Source: Marisediminitalea alba (GTDB taxonomy: Bacteria; Pseudomonadota; Gammaproteobacteria; Enterobacterales; Alteromonadaceae). Taken from it: 64,000 bases of DNA. Positions within the stretch are counted from its first letter, which is position 1. The number at the start of each line of letters is the position of its first letter. The notes under the pieces are model-generated. The model did not search any database and was not told where the DNA came from. It was given only the letters and a program-made list of their open reading frames with translations. The stretch is from positions 1 to 64,000 of the forward strand of contig NZ_PVNP01000051.1 in NCBI RefSeq assembly GCF_002993365.1, read 5' to 3'. The position numbers and the translations under genes were made by a program. This document shows positions 1 to 7,598 of this stretch, piece after piece.

Positions 1-197
1 CCTAAACCGCTTCCTGTTCGTCAGGCCAGCATTTTGCCTTCGGCTTCCTTCAGATTTCACCTCACGATGAACACCCTTGCCGTTCGGCTAGCACTTCCCC
101 TTGCCGGGTGTGCAGAGGACTTCCACCTCCAAGTCATCAACTCACCACCACAGTGAGTCGAACAGTGCTAAAGCACTACGCGCCATGCCCGGCGCAC
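1..197 (-). mobile_element. Group II intron, 5' part of domain I (truncated by window edge)
   Basis: Read on the minus strand, the sequence starting at 197 opens with GTGCGCC, the group II intron 5' consensus. It continues with GGGCATGG, AGCCGAACGGCAAGGGTG and CTGAAGGAAGC, which I recognise from domain I of bacterial class IIC-type introns such as the Oceanobacillus iheyensis intron. The intron starts seven bases past the U-tract of a Rho-independent terminator, which is where class C introns usually insert. The rest of the ribozyme and any maturase/reverse transcriptase gene would lie left of position 1, so intactness cannot be judged. The exact boundary (197, or a few bases either side) is inferred from the consensus. 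Confidence 0.8.
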
Positions 198-203
198 CAC
201 CAT

Positions 204-232
204 AAAAAAACGATGACCGAAGTCATCGTTTT
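204..232 (-). terminator. Rho-independent terminator of the CsrB-like RNA
   Basis: On the minus strand an 11-bp perfect stem (AAAACGATGAC / GTCATCGTTTT) with a TTCG tetraloop is followed by a T run. It closes the GGA-rich RNA gene and lies directly upstream of the group II intron start. Confidence 0.9.
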
Positions 233-542
233 CTCTGAATTTTGAGTTTCCTTCTCAGCGATCCCTTGCGACTAAAATCTTCCCGATTAAAATCCGTATA
301 CGCCCCTTTCCTTCTTTTCTCACATCATCCTGCGTGAGCTGTTCTTCCTGAACAGATCCCTTTCCATTATTCCTATATAAGCTGTACATCCTGCTACAGC
401 ATTCTCCATCCCGGAGTTGTCCTTTTAGGCCTTCCCGACCGGTCCTTTATCCTTAAACAGAGTTCCTTACCCTGTCTTACTCATCCTGAGCAATCCCAAG
501 TTCGTCCGTGTGTCTTCCTGACTCGTCGTGTTTCCTTGTGAC
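206..542 (-). ncRNA. csrB: CsrB-family regulatory RNA (CsrA sponge)
   Basis: The minus strand between about 542 and the terminator at 204-232 has no credible reading frame but carries 23 GGA trinucleotides in roughly 300 nt. Many sit in loops of short hairpins, for example CTGTTC-AGGA-AGAACAG, CTCAC-GCAGGATGAT-GTGAG and GCTGTA-GCAGGAT-GTACAGC. This is the hallmark of CsrB/CsrC/RsmZ RNAs, which bind many copies of CsrA/RsmA through GGA loops and so relieve translational repression. Length, terminator and an upstream GacA-like box all fit. The 5' end is estimated from a weak -10 (TACTAT, 554-549) and is uncertain by some tens of bases. Family assignment is strong; whether it is CsrB, CsrC or CsrD by local naming cannot be told. 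Confidence 0.88.
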
Positions 543-548
543 ACGTTC

Positions 549-554
549 ATAGTA
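549..554 (-). promoter_or_regulatory. Possible -10 element of csrB
   Basis: TACTAT on the minus strand lies about 7-12 nt before the estimated start of the GGA-rich RNA. There is no good -35, as expected for a promoter that depends on an upstream activator. An alternative -10, TATAAG, lies at 562-557. Confidence 0.35.
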
Positions 555-938
555 CGCTTATAACTAAAGAACGCTAATCCACTGTCGGATATTTTTGCGT
601 CAACTTTGCCGGCCAAAGCTGACAAAAATAAATTTAATTCATATTTTTCATTACGTTAAAAATGAAGCGACGTTTTTAGCACAGACAAGCATCCACCATA
701 TCTCACAGCTTTGTAAGATATTTCGTACAAGAAGAAAGGGAAATCGTCTTATCCTTTTGGCTAAGTTCCAAACATCGAAAATTTGCGTACTCAAAGAAAC
801 AGTCGGGGAGCTTTATAATCTGGGATTAAAAGATTGCATAGTCTGTCTGCAATTCGGTATAAGTATAGCTAAGTGTTGCAGTAGCGCCAGAGCAGGCCAC
901 TATTAACCCGCAGCCATGTATGAAAACGGACTTTATAA
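555..938. other. Intergenic region upstream of csrB, no credible gene
   Basis: These 384 bases separate csrB (minus) from the next gene (plus). The open frame at 595-906 on the plus strand has no ribosome site, no recognisable product and covers the upstream control region of csrB, so I treat it as chance. The only structured signal I see is the GacA/UvrY-like palindrome at 712-729. Confidence 0.6.
712..729. promoter_or_regulatory. GacA/UvrY-type upstream activating box for csrB
   Basis: TGTAAG-N6-CGTACA matches the GacA/UvrY/VarA consensus TGTAAG-N6-CTTACA with correct spacing and one mismatch. It is centred about 180 bp upstream of the estimated csrB start, a distance typical of GacA-controlled csr/rsm RNA genes. 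Binding is inferred from sequence only. Confidence 0.65.
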
Positions 939-1358
939 ATGACCTCAGCCCATCCCCTCAATAAAGCAAAATTAGTGCATGGTATCCTGGCCGCTTTAAG
1001 TGTGGGCTTAATACTCTGGGTAGTGAGACAAGAAGTCAATCTGTTGCTGATGCTTGGTGTTTTTAACCTGGTTTGGATAGTGCAGTGGTACAAAACCATG
1101 CCCGACGCCACGGTAAAGGATCCGGTAAAGTATGTAACGTTTAACAACGGTCATATTCAGTTTGGCTCAACCTCAATTACGCTCCACAAAGTGACACGGG
1201 TGGCGTTAGAAACCACAAGGGAACATTGCTATTTTTCCCTCCCCTATAATCCAACAACACCGGGAAATCCGCCGGGCTTTGTTTTTCCCGCCAGCAAAGC
1301 AGTGGAGTTTAAACGCTATCTTCAGACAGAACTTGGTGATATTCATTTTATCCATTAG
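939..1358 (+). CDS. Hypothetical membrane protein
   Basis: This 139-residue protein is not a family I recognise. The N-terminal half has two closely spaced hydrophobic segments, about residues 12-28 and 33-52 (the second containing LLLMLGVFNLVWIVQW). A soluble tail of about 85 residues follows, probably facing the cytoplasm, and resembles the fold of small PH-like or DUF membrane proteins. There is no clear Shine-Dalgarno before the ATG. It stands alone, transcribed away from csrB and ahead of hupE with a 313-base gap. Confidence 0.6.
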   Translation: MTSAHPLNKAKLVHGILAALSVGLILWVVRQEVNLLLMLGVFNLVWIVQWYKTMPDATVKDPVKYVTFNNGHIQFGSTSITLHKVTRVALETTREHCYFSLPYNPTTPGNPPGFVFPASKAVEFKRYLQTELGDIHFIH

Positions 1359-1671
1359 TGAGCTGCACCGTTAATAGATAAGTAATAACAGTCCTTTACG
1401 CTGCGCACAGGAAGTTGCCAATTGCCTGCTAACTGGCAAGCAAGTTACCAGTCACCCTGCTTTCGCTCGTTCGACACAAAAACAACAAAACAATTTAACT
1501 TCATAGACTTACGATAGTTTAATCGGTAAATTTTAGTTTGGCACCCGTTTTGCTAAATGTTGTTAATTAAAGAAATGCTAAAGCAGTAGCCATTACAATA
1601 AAGTTGTTGTTAAACATCTATACAGGCAACAACACATTAATAACTGTTCGATTTCGCAGTAAGGTAAAAAC
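1359..1671. other. Intergenic region upstream of hupE
   Basis: This is AT-rich non-coding sequence. A loose inverted repeat around 1417-1445 (AATTGCC...GGCAAGC) may terminate the preceding gene. The remainder presumably holds the hupE promoter, but I see no convincing -35/-10 pair or nickel-regulator operator. Confidence 0.4.
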
Positions 1672-2253
1672 ATGACACGTACACAAAAAATATCCAGCGG
1701 CCTTCTACTCACACTTGCTACCACCGCACCGGCCTTTGCGCATACCGGTCACGAGACGGTTCAGAATGCTTTTTTGGCTGGTTTGTCGCACCCCCTGATG
1801 GGTATTGATCACCTTATTGCCATGGTAGCAATGGGCTACTGGGCGTCAGGTTTTGCAGGTAAACAATGCAAGGCCATGCTTGCCGCATTTTTTGCATTAT
1901 TGATTGGTGGTTTTTCATTAGGCTTAGCAGGTTTCAGCTTTTCGTTTATGGAAACGGGCATCGTCCTGACATCTGTAATCACCGGCTTACTTATTGCCAC
2001 TCGTAAGAACGTAACTCAGGGCCTGGCGGTTAGCCTGGCTGCCTGTTTTGCAATGTTTCACGGTTTTGCCCATGGTCTCGAGACCGCCGGCTCCGTCCCT
2101 TATCTGTTTGCTTCAGGTTTCCTCGTTACCAGCGCCACACTGGTAGCGGCGGGCTTTGCTGTGTCGAAACTGGTCTCGCGTAGCATCCCTTCTGCAAACA
2201 GAGTTATTGGGCTGGTAATTGCAATGATGGGAGTATCGTTGTTTTCAATTTAG
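1672..2253 (+). CDS. hupE: HupE/UreJ family nickel transporter
   Basis: This 193-residue integral membrane protein is predicted to carry nickel, supplying [NiFe] hydrogenase or urease. The N-terminus is a cleavable-type signal ending in APAFA, directly followed by HTGHE, whose histidines could capture metal. The family signature HPLMGIDHL lies at about residues 41-49, followed by some five further hydrophobic helices. A second His-rich patch (MFHGFAHGLE) lies near residue 125. It is separated from the hydrogenase block by one hypothetical gene and runs in the opposite direction, but no other nickel enzyme is visible in the window. It is therefore the likely nickel entry route for HypA/HypB. 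A strong terminator follows. Confidence 0.88.
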   Translation: MTRTQKISSGLLLTLATTAPAFAHTGHETVQNAFLAGLSHPLMGIDHLIAMVAMGYWASGFAGKQCKAMLAAFFALLIGGFSLGLAGFSFSFMETGIVLTSVITGLLIATRKNVTQGLAVSLAACFAMFHGFAHGLETAGSVPYLFASGFLVTSATLVAAGFAVSKLVSRSIPSANRVIGLVIAMMGVSLFSI

Positions 2254-2286
2254 GTGACCCACACCAACTATTGAATGCCATGGGCG

Positions 2287-2316
2287 GGAGCCGATCTTAG
2301 GGTCGGCTCCTTTTTT
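2287..2316 (+). terminator. Rho-independent terminator after hupE
   Basis: Eight-bp stem GGAGCCGA / TCGGCTCC with an 8-nt loop followed by six T residues, 34 bases after the hupE stop. Confidence 0.9.
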
Positions 2317-2458
2317 GCGTTATTAACACCGATGGCTTCATATAATGTTGCGCTAACACATTATAAGCCAGCACAACCTTCACTAACTCAATTGCATATT
2401 ACCGGAATGTTACCGTAAGCTATTAAGATTAAATAATATGTAAGGCATTCAGGGATGA

Positions 2459-2908
2459 GTGAGTCAGCTTTTTACTGTAAGCCCTTTCAAACCGTCTTGC
2501 GGTGCTGATATGAAAACAGAAAAAGAAATTCTCGCTGAATTTACAGCCCTTGTTTTTGAAAAGGGACAGCCATCAGCCATGGATATTTTTACCAAACAGA
2601 ATCTGTTAAAAGGATCTTTAACTTCTGTAAGGCTGGCAGCTAACGACGCATTAGAACTGTCTGCTTTAATGCGCCAGGATGAACAGAACAAGTTGAATCT
2701 TAAAATGAAGGAGAGCGGTTTACCTTCTCTCACTACGATGCATAATAAGGCATTCAGAAACTTTCTTAAGATTGCCAATCGGGGCATCATCAAAAAAGAA
2801 CAAGAGTACCAGCTGGTGCGCTCTGTATCAGAAACAACTATTTTAAGTTTGGAACAACAGTCCATTGCTTATAAATTGTTGGAGAGCTACGAACAAACGC
2901 ACAGCTAA
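2459..2908 (+). CDS. Hypothetical protein
   Basis: This 149-residue soluble, mostly helical protein with many charged residues is not recognised. The frame opens at a GTG (2459) preceded by CAGGGATGA. A later ATG at 2510 would give a 132-residue product starting MKTEKEIL, and the true start is undecided. It converges on hypE with only 18 bases between the stops. A reading frame on the opposite strand (2464-2865) looks like its shadow. Confidence 0.55.
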   Translation: MSQLFTVSPFKPSCGADMKTEKEILAEFTALVFEKGQPSAMDIFTKQNLLKGSLTSVRLAANDALELSALMRQDEQNKLNLKMKESGLPSLTTMHNKAFRNFLKIANRGIIKKEQEYQLVRSVSETTILSLEQQSIAYKLLESYEQTHS

Positions 2909-2926
2909 CAAAAAATTATGTAAGCG

Positions 2927-3973
2927 CTAGCAGATCCGCGGCAGTTGCTCACCCACCAGCATATCCAGAATGCGCTCTCCGCCAAAGTGAGTTTTCACCA
3001 GCACGCGGTTATAGTTCGATTCAATGACTTCACCAATAATAGCTGAATCTTTACCGGCCGGGTGATTACGCATCGCCTCAAGCACCGCCTCAGCTTTATC
3101 GGCCGGGACTGCCGCAACGAGTTTACCTTCATTAGCAAAATACAGTGCATCGAGCCCCAGGATCTCGCAGACACCGCGCACGGTATCTCTTACCGGGATA
3201 TGTTCTTCCTGCAAACGAATACTGACGGCGGATGACTCAGCGAATTCACATAAAACCGTAGCCACACCGCCCCGGGAGGCATCACGAATAGCGTGCACAT
3301 CCGGACACGCTTTCAACATGGTTTGGACTAACTCATTTAACGCCTGGCAGTCGGTTTCCAGCGTCACATCGAGCGCCAGATCACCGCGGGCATTAAGTAT
3401 TGCCGCGCCATGATCGCCTATCAGGCCATTAACAATAATTTTGTCGCCTACCCGGCAGTTAGACGCTGAAATATCAACGCCTTCAGGGATCACCCCTATG
3501 CCACTGGTATTGATAAAAATTTTATCGCCTTTGCCTTTCGGTACCACTTTGGTGTCGCCGGTGACGATGGTCACTCCGGCCTTATCAGCGGCGGCTTTCA
3601 TTGACGCAACCACACGCCGCAGGAGCTCAACATCGAGCCCTTCTTCTAAAATCATACCGCAAGACAAATACTTTGGGATCGCGCCAGACACAGCAATATC
3701 ATTTACCGTCCCGTTCACCGCCAGCGAGCCAATATCGCCGCCCGGAAATTCTACAGGGTCTACCACGTAAGAATCGGTGGTAAACGCCAATTGTGCGCCA
3801 CTTTGCATTAGTTCAGCCAATTCAAACCGAGCCTGATCTTCCAGTTGCTCCAGGTCGGGATTAGCGAAGGTCCCCACAAATACATCTTCAATCAGATCGC
3901 GCATGGCCTTGCCGCCTGCGCCATGAGCCATGGTGATGGTTTTGGCCCGCAGGGTCCGTTTAGGTTTATTCAT
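2927..3973 (-). CDS. hypE: Hydrogenase maturation protein HypE
   Basis: HypE dehydrates the carbamoyl group on its own C-terminal cysteine to a thiocyanate, which becomes the cyanide ligands of the NiFe active site. The 348-residue protein has the AIRS/PurM-type nucleotide-binding fold (N-terminal MAHGAGGKAMRDL; TGDTKVVPKGKGD at about residues 139-151). It ends in the diagnostic LPRIC, whose terminal Cys is the modified residue. It is the last gene of the long hox/hyp unit, 17 bases after hypD, and works with HypF, which supplies the carbamoyl group, and with HypC-HypD. Confidence 0.97.
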   Translation of the reverse strand: MNKPKRTLRAKTITMAHGAGGKAMRDLIEDVFVGTFANPDLEQLEDQARFELAELMQSGAQLAFTTDSYVVDPVEFPGGDIGSLAVNGTVNDIAVSGAIPKYLSCGMILEEGLDVELLRRVVASMKAAADKAGVTIVTGDTKVVPKGKGDKIFINTSGIGVIPEGVDISASNCRVGDKIIVNGLIGDHGAAILNARGDLALDVTLETDCQALNELVQTMLKACPDVHAIRDASRGGVATVLCEFAESSAVSIRLQEEHIPVRDTVRGVCEILGLDALYFANEGKLVAAVPADKAEAVLEAMRNHPAGKDSAIIGEVIESNYNRVLVKTHFGGERILDMLVGEQLPRIC

Positions 3974-3990
3974 ACTGCTTACTCGGTTAG

Positions 3991-5118
3991 TTAAACGGCT
4001 TGTTTTACGTCGATTTTGCCATAGCTGTAGTAGGCGGAACAGGCGCCCTCAGTCGATACCATCAACGCGCCAATAGGTGTTTCGGGGTTGCACTGCTCGC
4101 CAAACAATTTGCACTCCCAGGGCTTGAGAACCCCCTTGAGCACTTCGCCACACTGGCAGGCTTTAGGATCGGCCACGTGGGCAGGCTCTACGGCAAATAA
4201 GCGTTCAGCATCAAATCGGGCGTATTTTTCACGAATGCGCACCCCTGAATGGTCGATTGACCCCAGGCCCCGCCACTCAAAAAATTCGCGCAGCTCGAAC
4301 ACTTCACCAACGGCTTTCAGGGCGTTATTGTTACCCTGCTCGGGAACAATTCGTTTGTACTGATTTTCCACCAGCGCCTTGCCATCACGGATTTGCTCTA
4401 CCACCATCAGCATGGACTGCAGAATATCCAGCGGCTCAAAACCGGCAATCACCAGCGGGCGTTTATAATGACTGGCAATAAAATCATAAGGCGCTTTACC
4501 AATCACCATCGATACATGACCGGGCCCTAAAAAGCCATCGATAACCATATCTGGTGAATCCAGAATCGCCTTGATGGTAGGAATGATGGTGATGTGGTTG
4601 CAGAACAGCGAGAAGTTTGTGATGCCTTCCCTATCCGCCTGTAGTAGCGTTAATGCCGTACTCGGCATAGTGGTTTCGAAACCCAACCCAAAAAACACCA
4701 CGTTTTTATGCGGATTTTTACGGGCAATATCCAGTGCATCCATGGGGGAATAAACCATACGTACATCACAGCCATCAGAATTGGCCTGTTGCAGGCTTTT
4801 TTTCGAGCCTGGCACACGCATGGCATCACCAAAAGTGGTAAATATCACATCAGGTTGTTCAGCAATGGCAACGCAGTCGTCTACTCTTCCCATCGGCAGC
4901 ACACAAACCGGGCAGCCAGGCCCATGTACCATTTCAATCTTATCGGGTAACAATTCTTCCAGTCCGTAGCGAAAAATAGAGTGCGTATGGCCTCCGCATA
5001 CTTCCATTATTTGTAACGGGCGTTGGGCGGTGGTGGGGATTTCCTCTACCACGGCATGGATGCGTTCAAGCACTCGCCGGGCCATTTGAGGATCGCGAAA
5101 CTCATCGACAAACTTCAT
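3991..5118 (-). CDS. hypD: Hydrogenase maturation protein HypD
   Basis: HypD is the [4Fe-4S] scaffold on which, together with HypC, the Fe(CN)2CO unit is built. The 375-residue protein shows the CGGHTH motif near residue 41, the GPGCPVC motif near 68 and FCNHIT further on. A C-terminal cysteine-rich region (CQCGEVL, WECKLFG, CNPE, EGACSAYY) ligates the cluster. Length is normal for the family. Its start overlaps the stop of the SIS gene by one base (TAATG), so the two are probably translationally coupled. Confidence 0.97.
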   Translation of the reverse strand: MKFVDEFRDPQMARRVLERIHAVVEEIPTTAQRPLQIMEVCGGHTHSIFRYGLEELLPDKIEMVHGPGCPVCVLPMGRVDDCVAIAEQPDVIFTTFGDAMRVPGSKKSLQQANSDGCDVRMVYSPMDALDIARKNPHKNVVFFGLGFETTMPSTALTLLQADREGITNFSLFCNHITIIPTIKAILDSPDMVIDGFLGPGHVSMVIGKAPYDFIASHYKRPLVIAGFEPLDILQSMLMVVEQIRDGKALVENQYKRIVPEQGNNNALKAVGEVFELREFFEWRGLGSIDHSGVRIREKYARFDAERLFAVEPAHVADPKACQCGEVLKGVLKPWECKLFGEQCNPETPIGALMVSTEGACSAYYSYGKIDVKQAV

Positions 5119-5822
5119 TATTTCTTCTCCTGAGACAACCGGTTGTCAGCCAGCAGGCTGTGCACCAGATCCCATAAAATGTGATAGCAGGCCAGGTGAC
5201 ATTCCTGAATGCGGTGAATACTGTCGCTGGGTACGGTAATACAATCATCGGTGAGTTGTTGTCGTTGCAGCTCTCCACCGGTTCGGCCGGTAAAGGCAAT
5301 CACGCTCAGATCCATGGCCCGGGCTTTTTTGCAGGCTTCGATTAAGTTGGCTGAGTTGCCACTGGTGGAGAACACCACCAGCGTATCACCGGGGCTGGCC
5401 AGCGCGGATAACTGCCGGGTGATGACATGTTCGGTACCCACATCATTACTCACTGCCGTCATCATCGCGGTATCCTGAGATAAGTTGATAGCTGGCAGCG
5501 CTTTGCGACCGGTAGTAACCGGGTGCATAAACTCTACAGCCAGATGCGCGGCATCACAGGAAGAACCGCCATTGCCTGCGGTTAACAATTTTCCCTGTTG
5601 TGCATAACTGTCCGCAATGCGTTTTGCAGCAGCCAGCAAGGTCTTGCTGTGGCGCTCAAAAAAAGCCTGCTTCACGGCGATACTGTCACGCGCTTTAGCC
5701 TGAACAGAGGCAACCAGGGCACTATCTAACTCGTCGTTATCATTAGGGTTAACAGCCGGAGCCTGGCCGGTAAAGGGGTACAATGCCGACAGAACTGACT
5801 GGTTATCGGTAGGCTCGCTCAT
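5118..5822 (-). CDS. GmhA-like SIS-domain protein in the hyp operon
   Basis: The protein is a sugar isomerase (SIS) domain protein of the phosphoheptose isomerase type. Motifs visible are AGNGGSSCDA (phosphosugar loop), FSTSGNSANL and the C-terminal RIQECHLACYH helix, which in GmhA supplies a metal ligand. The length, 234 residues, exceeds classical GmhA (about 192) by a polar N-terminal stretch of about 40 residues. The start is set at the ATG at 5822, one codon after an in-frame GTG. It lies between hypC and hypD and overlaps hypD by one base. No LPS heptose genes are nearby, so a role linked to the hydrogenase is likely, but its substrate is unknown. Confidence 0.85.
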   Translation of the reverse strand: MSEPTDNQSVLSALYPFTGQAPAVNPNDNDELDSALVASVQAKARDSIAVKQAFFERHSKTLLAAAKRIADSYAQQGKLLTAGNGGSSCDAAHLAVEFMHPVTTGRKALPAINLSQDTAMMTAVSNDVGTEHVITRQLSALASPGDTLVVFSTSGNSANLIEACKKARAMDLSVIAFTGRTGGELQRQQLTDDCITVPSDSIHRIQECHLACYHILWDLVHSLLADNRLSQEKK

Positions 5823-5827
5823 CACCG

Positions 5828-6109
5828 TTATCCCTGCGCACCCTGCTGCATGGCGTCGAGTTCTTCCTGTAACTCACCAATCTCAGCAAGAATCTCCAGC
5901 GTTCGCCGGGCTTCTTCCTCATCGATAATGCTCATGGCAAAGCCCACATGCACCAGCGCCCAGCTACCCACTAAAGTTTGCAGGTTACCATCAGCAGGCA
6001 CCACACAACTTAAGTTAGCTTCGCGTTTTACACCGGAAACCTGAACAATGCCGGTTTGCATGGCCTCATCGCTGATCGCGACAATCTGGCCGGGGATCCC
6101 TAAACACAT
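5828..6109 (-). CDS. hypC: HypC/HupF family hydrogenase chaperone HypC
   Basis: HypC is the small chaperone that carries the Fe(CN)2CO unit with HypD and delivers it to the large-subunit precursor. The product starts MCLGIPGQI; the N-terminal Cys2 is the essential iron ligand, so the start is placed at 6109 rather than at an upstream in-frame codon. A GGGGAA ribosome site precedes it. At 93 residues it is family-sized, with an acidic helical C-terminus. It lies between hoxA and the SIS gene. A second HypC paralogue (hoxL) is present at 12232. Confidence 0.95.
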   Translation of the reverse strand: MCLGIPGQIVAISDEAMQTGIVQVSGVKREANLSCVVPADGNLQTLVGSWALVHVGFAMSIIDEEEARRTLEILAEIGELQEELDAMQQGAQG

Positions 6110-6122
6110 ACTGATATTCCCC

Positions 6123-7598
6123 TTAATGCTGTTTACTGGTTTCTGAGTCGCCGGATTTCTCAAGCTCGTAGCGTTCCAGCTTGGAACGCAATCCTACCCG
6201 CGATAAACCCAGTTCCAGTGACGCGCTGCTTTTATTCCAGCGATGGCGGATCAACGTCTCGCGCAGAATGCGTTTTTCCAGCAGCTCAACCTTTTCTTTT
6301 AGCGTGCCTTCAAGGCCAGCAAACATATCAATGTCTTCATCCTCTCCGCCAGGCGCCGCTCTTAAGACCCGCGGATTGAGCAGGTCTGCAGTTAGCCATT
6401 CGCCTTCACACATTACCAGCATGCGGCGTACCTCATTTTGTAATTCACGCACGTTACCCGGCCAGCTGTACCGTTTCATACAGGCGATGGCTTCTTCACT
6501 AAAACCTTTTACCGGCTTGTCGAATTGATGCATGGCGGTTTGTAAAAAGCTGTTTGCCAGTACCGGAATATCTATCGTACGGCGAGACAATGCCGGCAGC
6601 TCCAGGGTGACTTCGGCTAAACGAAAATACAGATCCTGCCTAAACCGGCCGGCGCGCACTTCTTCTTCGAGGTCTCGGTTGGTTGAAGCCACTACCCGCA
6701 CATTGACCTTGCGGCGCTGTTGCTCGCCGAGGCGGCGAATTTCACGCTCTTGCAGAACCCGCAACAATTTAACCTGAAATGCCGGGCTGATCTCACCAAT
6801 CTCATCCAGAAAAATAGTGCCGCCATCAGCCTGTTCAAACAGACCCACATGGTCGGTAATCGCGCCGGTAAACGATCCTTTTTTGTGGCCAAACAATTCA
6901 GATGCCAACAGTTCATCGGGCATGGCACCGCAGTTTTCTACCACAAACGGCCGGTCTGAACGCAAGCTGTTGTAATGCAGCGCCCTGGCAAAGAGTTCCT
7001 TACCCGCACCAGATGGGCCGGTGATCAGCACCGAGACATCATAAGGCGCAATTTTGCTGACCTGGTCACAGATTTTATTCAGCGGGCTTTGCGCATGGCG
7101 TTTTATCTCTTCAAGCTGAAAGCTATTACGCAGATGGGCTTTTTTCTCACTAACCTGCTGCTCGGCCTGCTCTTCGGTAAGACGCATCTCCATATTCAGC
7201 AGTGCATTCTCACTTTGTAAGGCGCACATCCGGCACGCACTGCGGATAATCATTAGCAGACTTTCCGGGTGCCAGGGTTTGGTGATGTACTGCAAAATAC
7301 CTGCTTCGTTGAGGCCTTTGATAATGTCTTCTGAGTCGGTATAGCCAGACAAAATAAGCCGGGCGACCTGAGGCCAGCGATCCCGCACTTCGGTTAGCAA
7401 TTCCACACCGGTACGATCCGGCATGCGCTGATCGCACAGGATCACCTGCACGTCATGGCTTCTCAGTAATTCCAGCGCCAGGTCGGCGCTATTGGCAGTT
7501 AATACGTCAAACTCTTCATCCAGAGTTCGCTCAAGAGTTTCAAGCGAACGGACTTCATCATCAACGCATAACACAATAGGACGTTGAGATGTGGTCAT
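6123..7598 (-). CDS. hoxA: Sigma-54 response regulator HoxA/HupR (hydrogenase activator)
   Basis: This 491-residue NtrC-family protein has three domains. A receiver (about 8-125) has the phosphoacceptor Asp in CDQRMPD. An AAA+ sigma-54 activation domain (about 170-400) has Walker A GPSGAGKE and a sigma-54 contact loop reading GSFTGA instead of the usual GAFTGA. A C-terminal Fis-type helix-turn-helix contains ASLELGLSRVGLRSKL. Its place among hydrogenase genes and the presence of HoxJ/HoxBC identify it as HoxA/HupR. In known systems the unphosphorylated form activates hydrogenase transcription, and the H2 sensor controls the kinase. It overlaps the hypB stop by one base. Confidence 0.93.
   Translation of the reverse strand: MTTSQRPIVLCVDDEVRSLETLERTLDEEFDVLTANSADLALELLRSHDVQVILCDQRMPDRTGVELLTEVRDRWPQVARLILSGYTDSEDIIKGLNEAGILQYITKPWHPESLLMIIRSACRMCALQSENALLNMEMRLTEEQAEQQVSEKKAHLRNSFQLEEIKRHAQSPLNKICDQVSKIAPYDVSVLITGPSGAGKELFARALHYNSLRSDRPFVVENCGAMPDELLASELFGHKKGSFTGAITDHVGLFEQADGGTIFLDEIGEISPAFQVKLLRVLQEREIRRLGEQQRRKVNVRVVASTNRDLEEEVRAGRFRQDLYFRLAEVTLELPALSRRTIDIPVLANSFLQTAMHQFDKPVKGFSEEAIACMKRYSWPGNVRELQNEVRRMLVMCEGEWLTADLLNPRVLRAAPGGEDEDIDMFAGLEGTLKEKVELLEKRILRETLIRHRWNKSSASLELGLSRVGLRSKLERYELEKSGDSETSKQH

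Noticed and set aside
595..906. Open frame of 103 codons on the plus strand
   Set aside because: No ribosome site, no recognisable product, unusual composition, and it covers the upstream control region and GacA box of csrB.
869..1147. Minus-strand frame over the start of the membrane protein gene
   Set aside because: It is a shadow of the 939-1358 gene, with no start signal.
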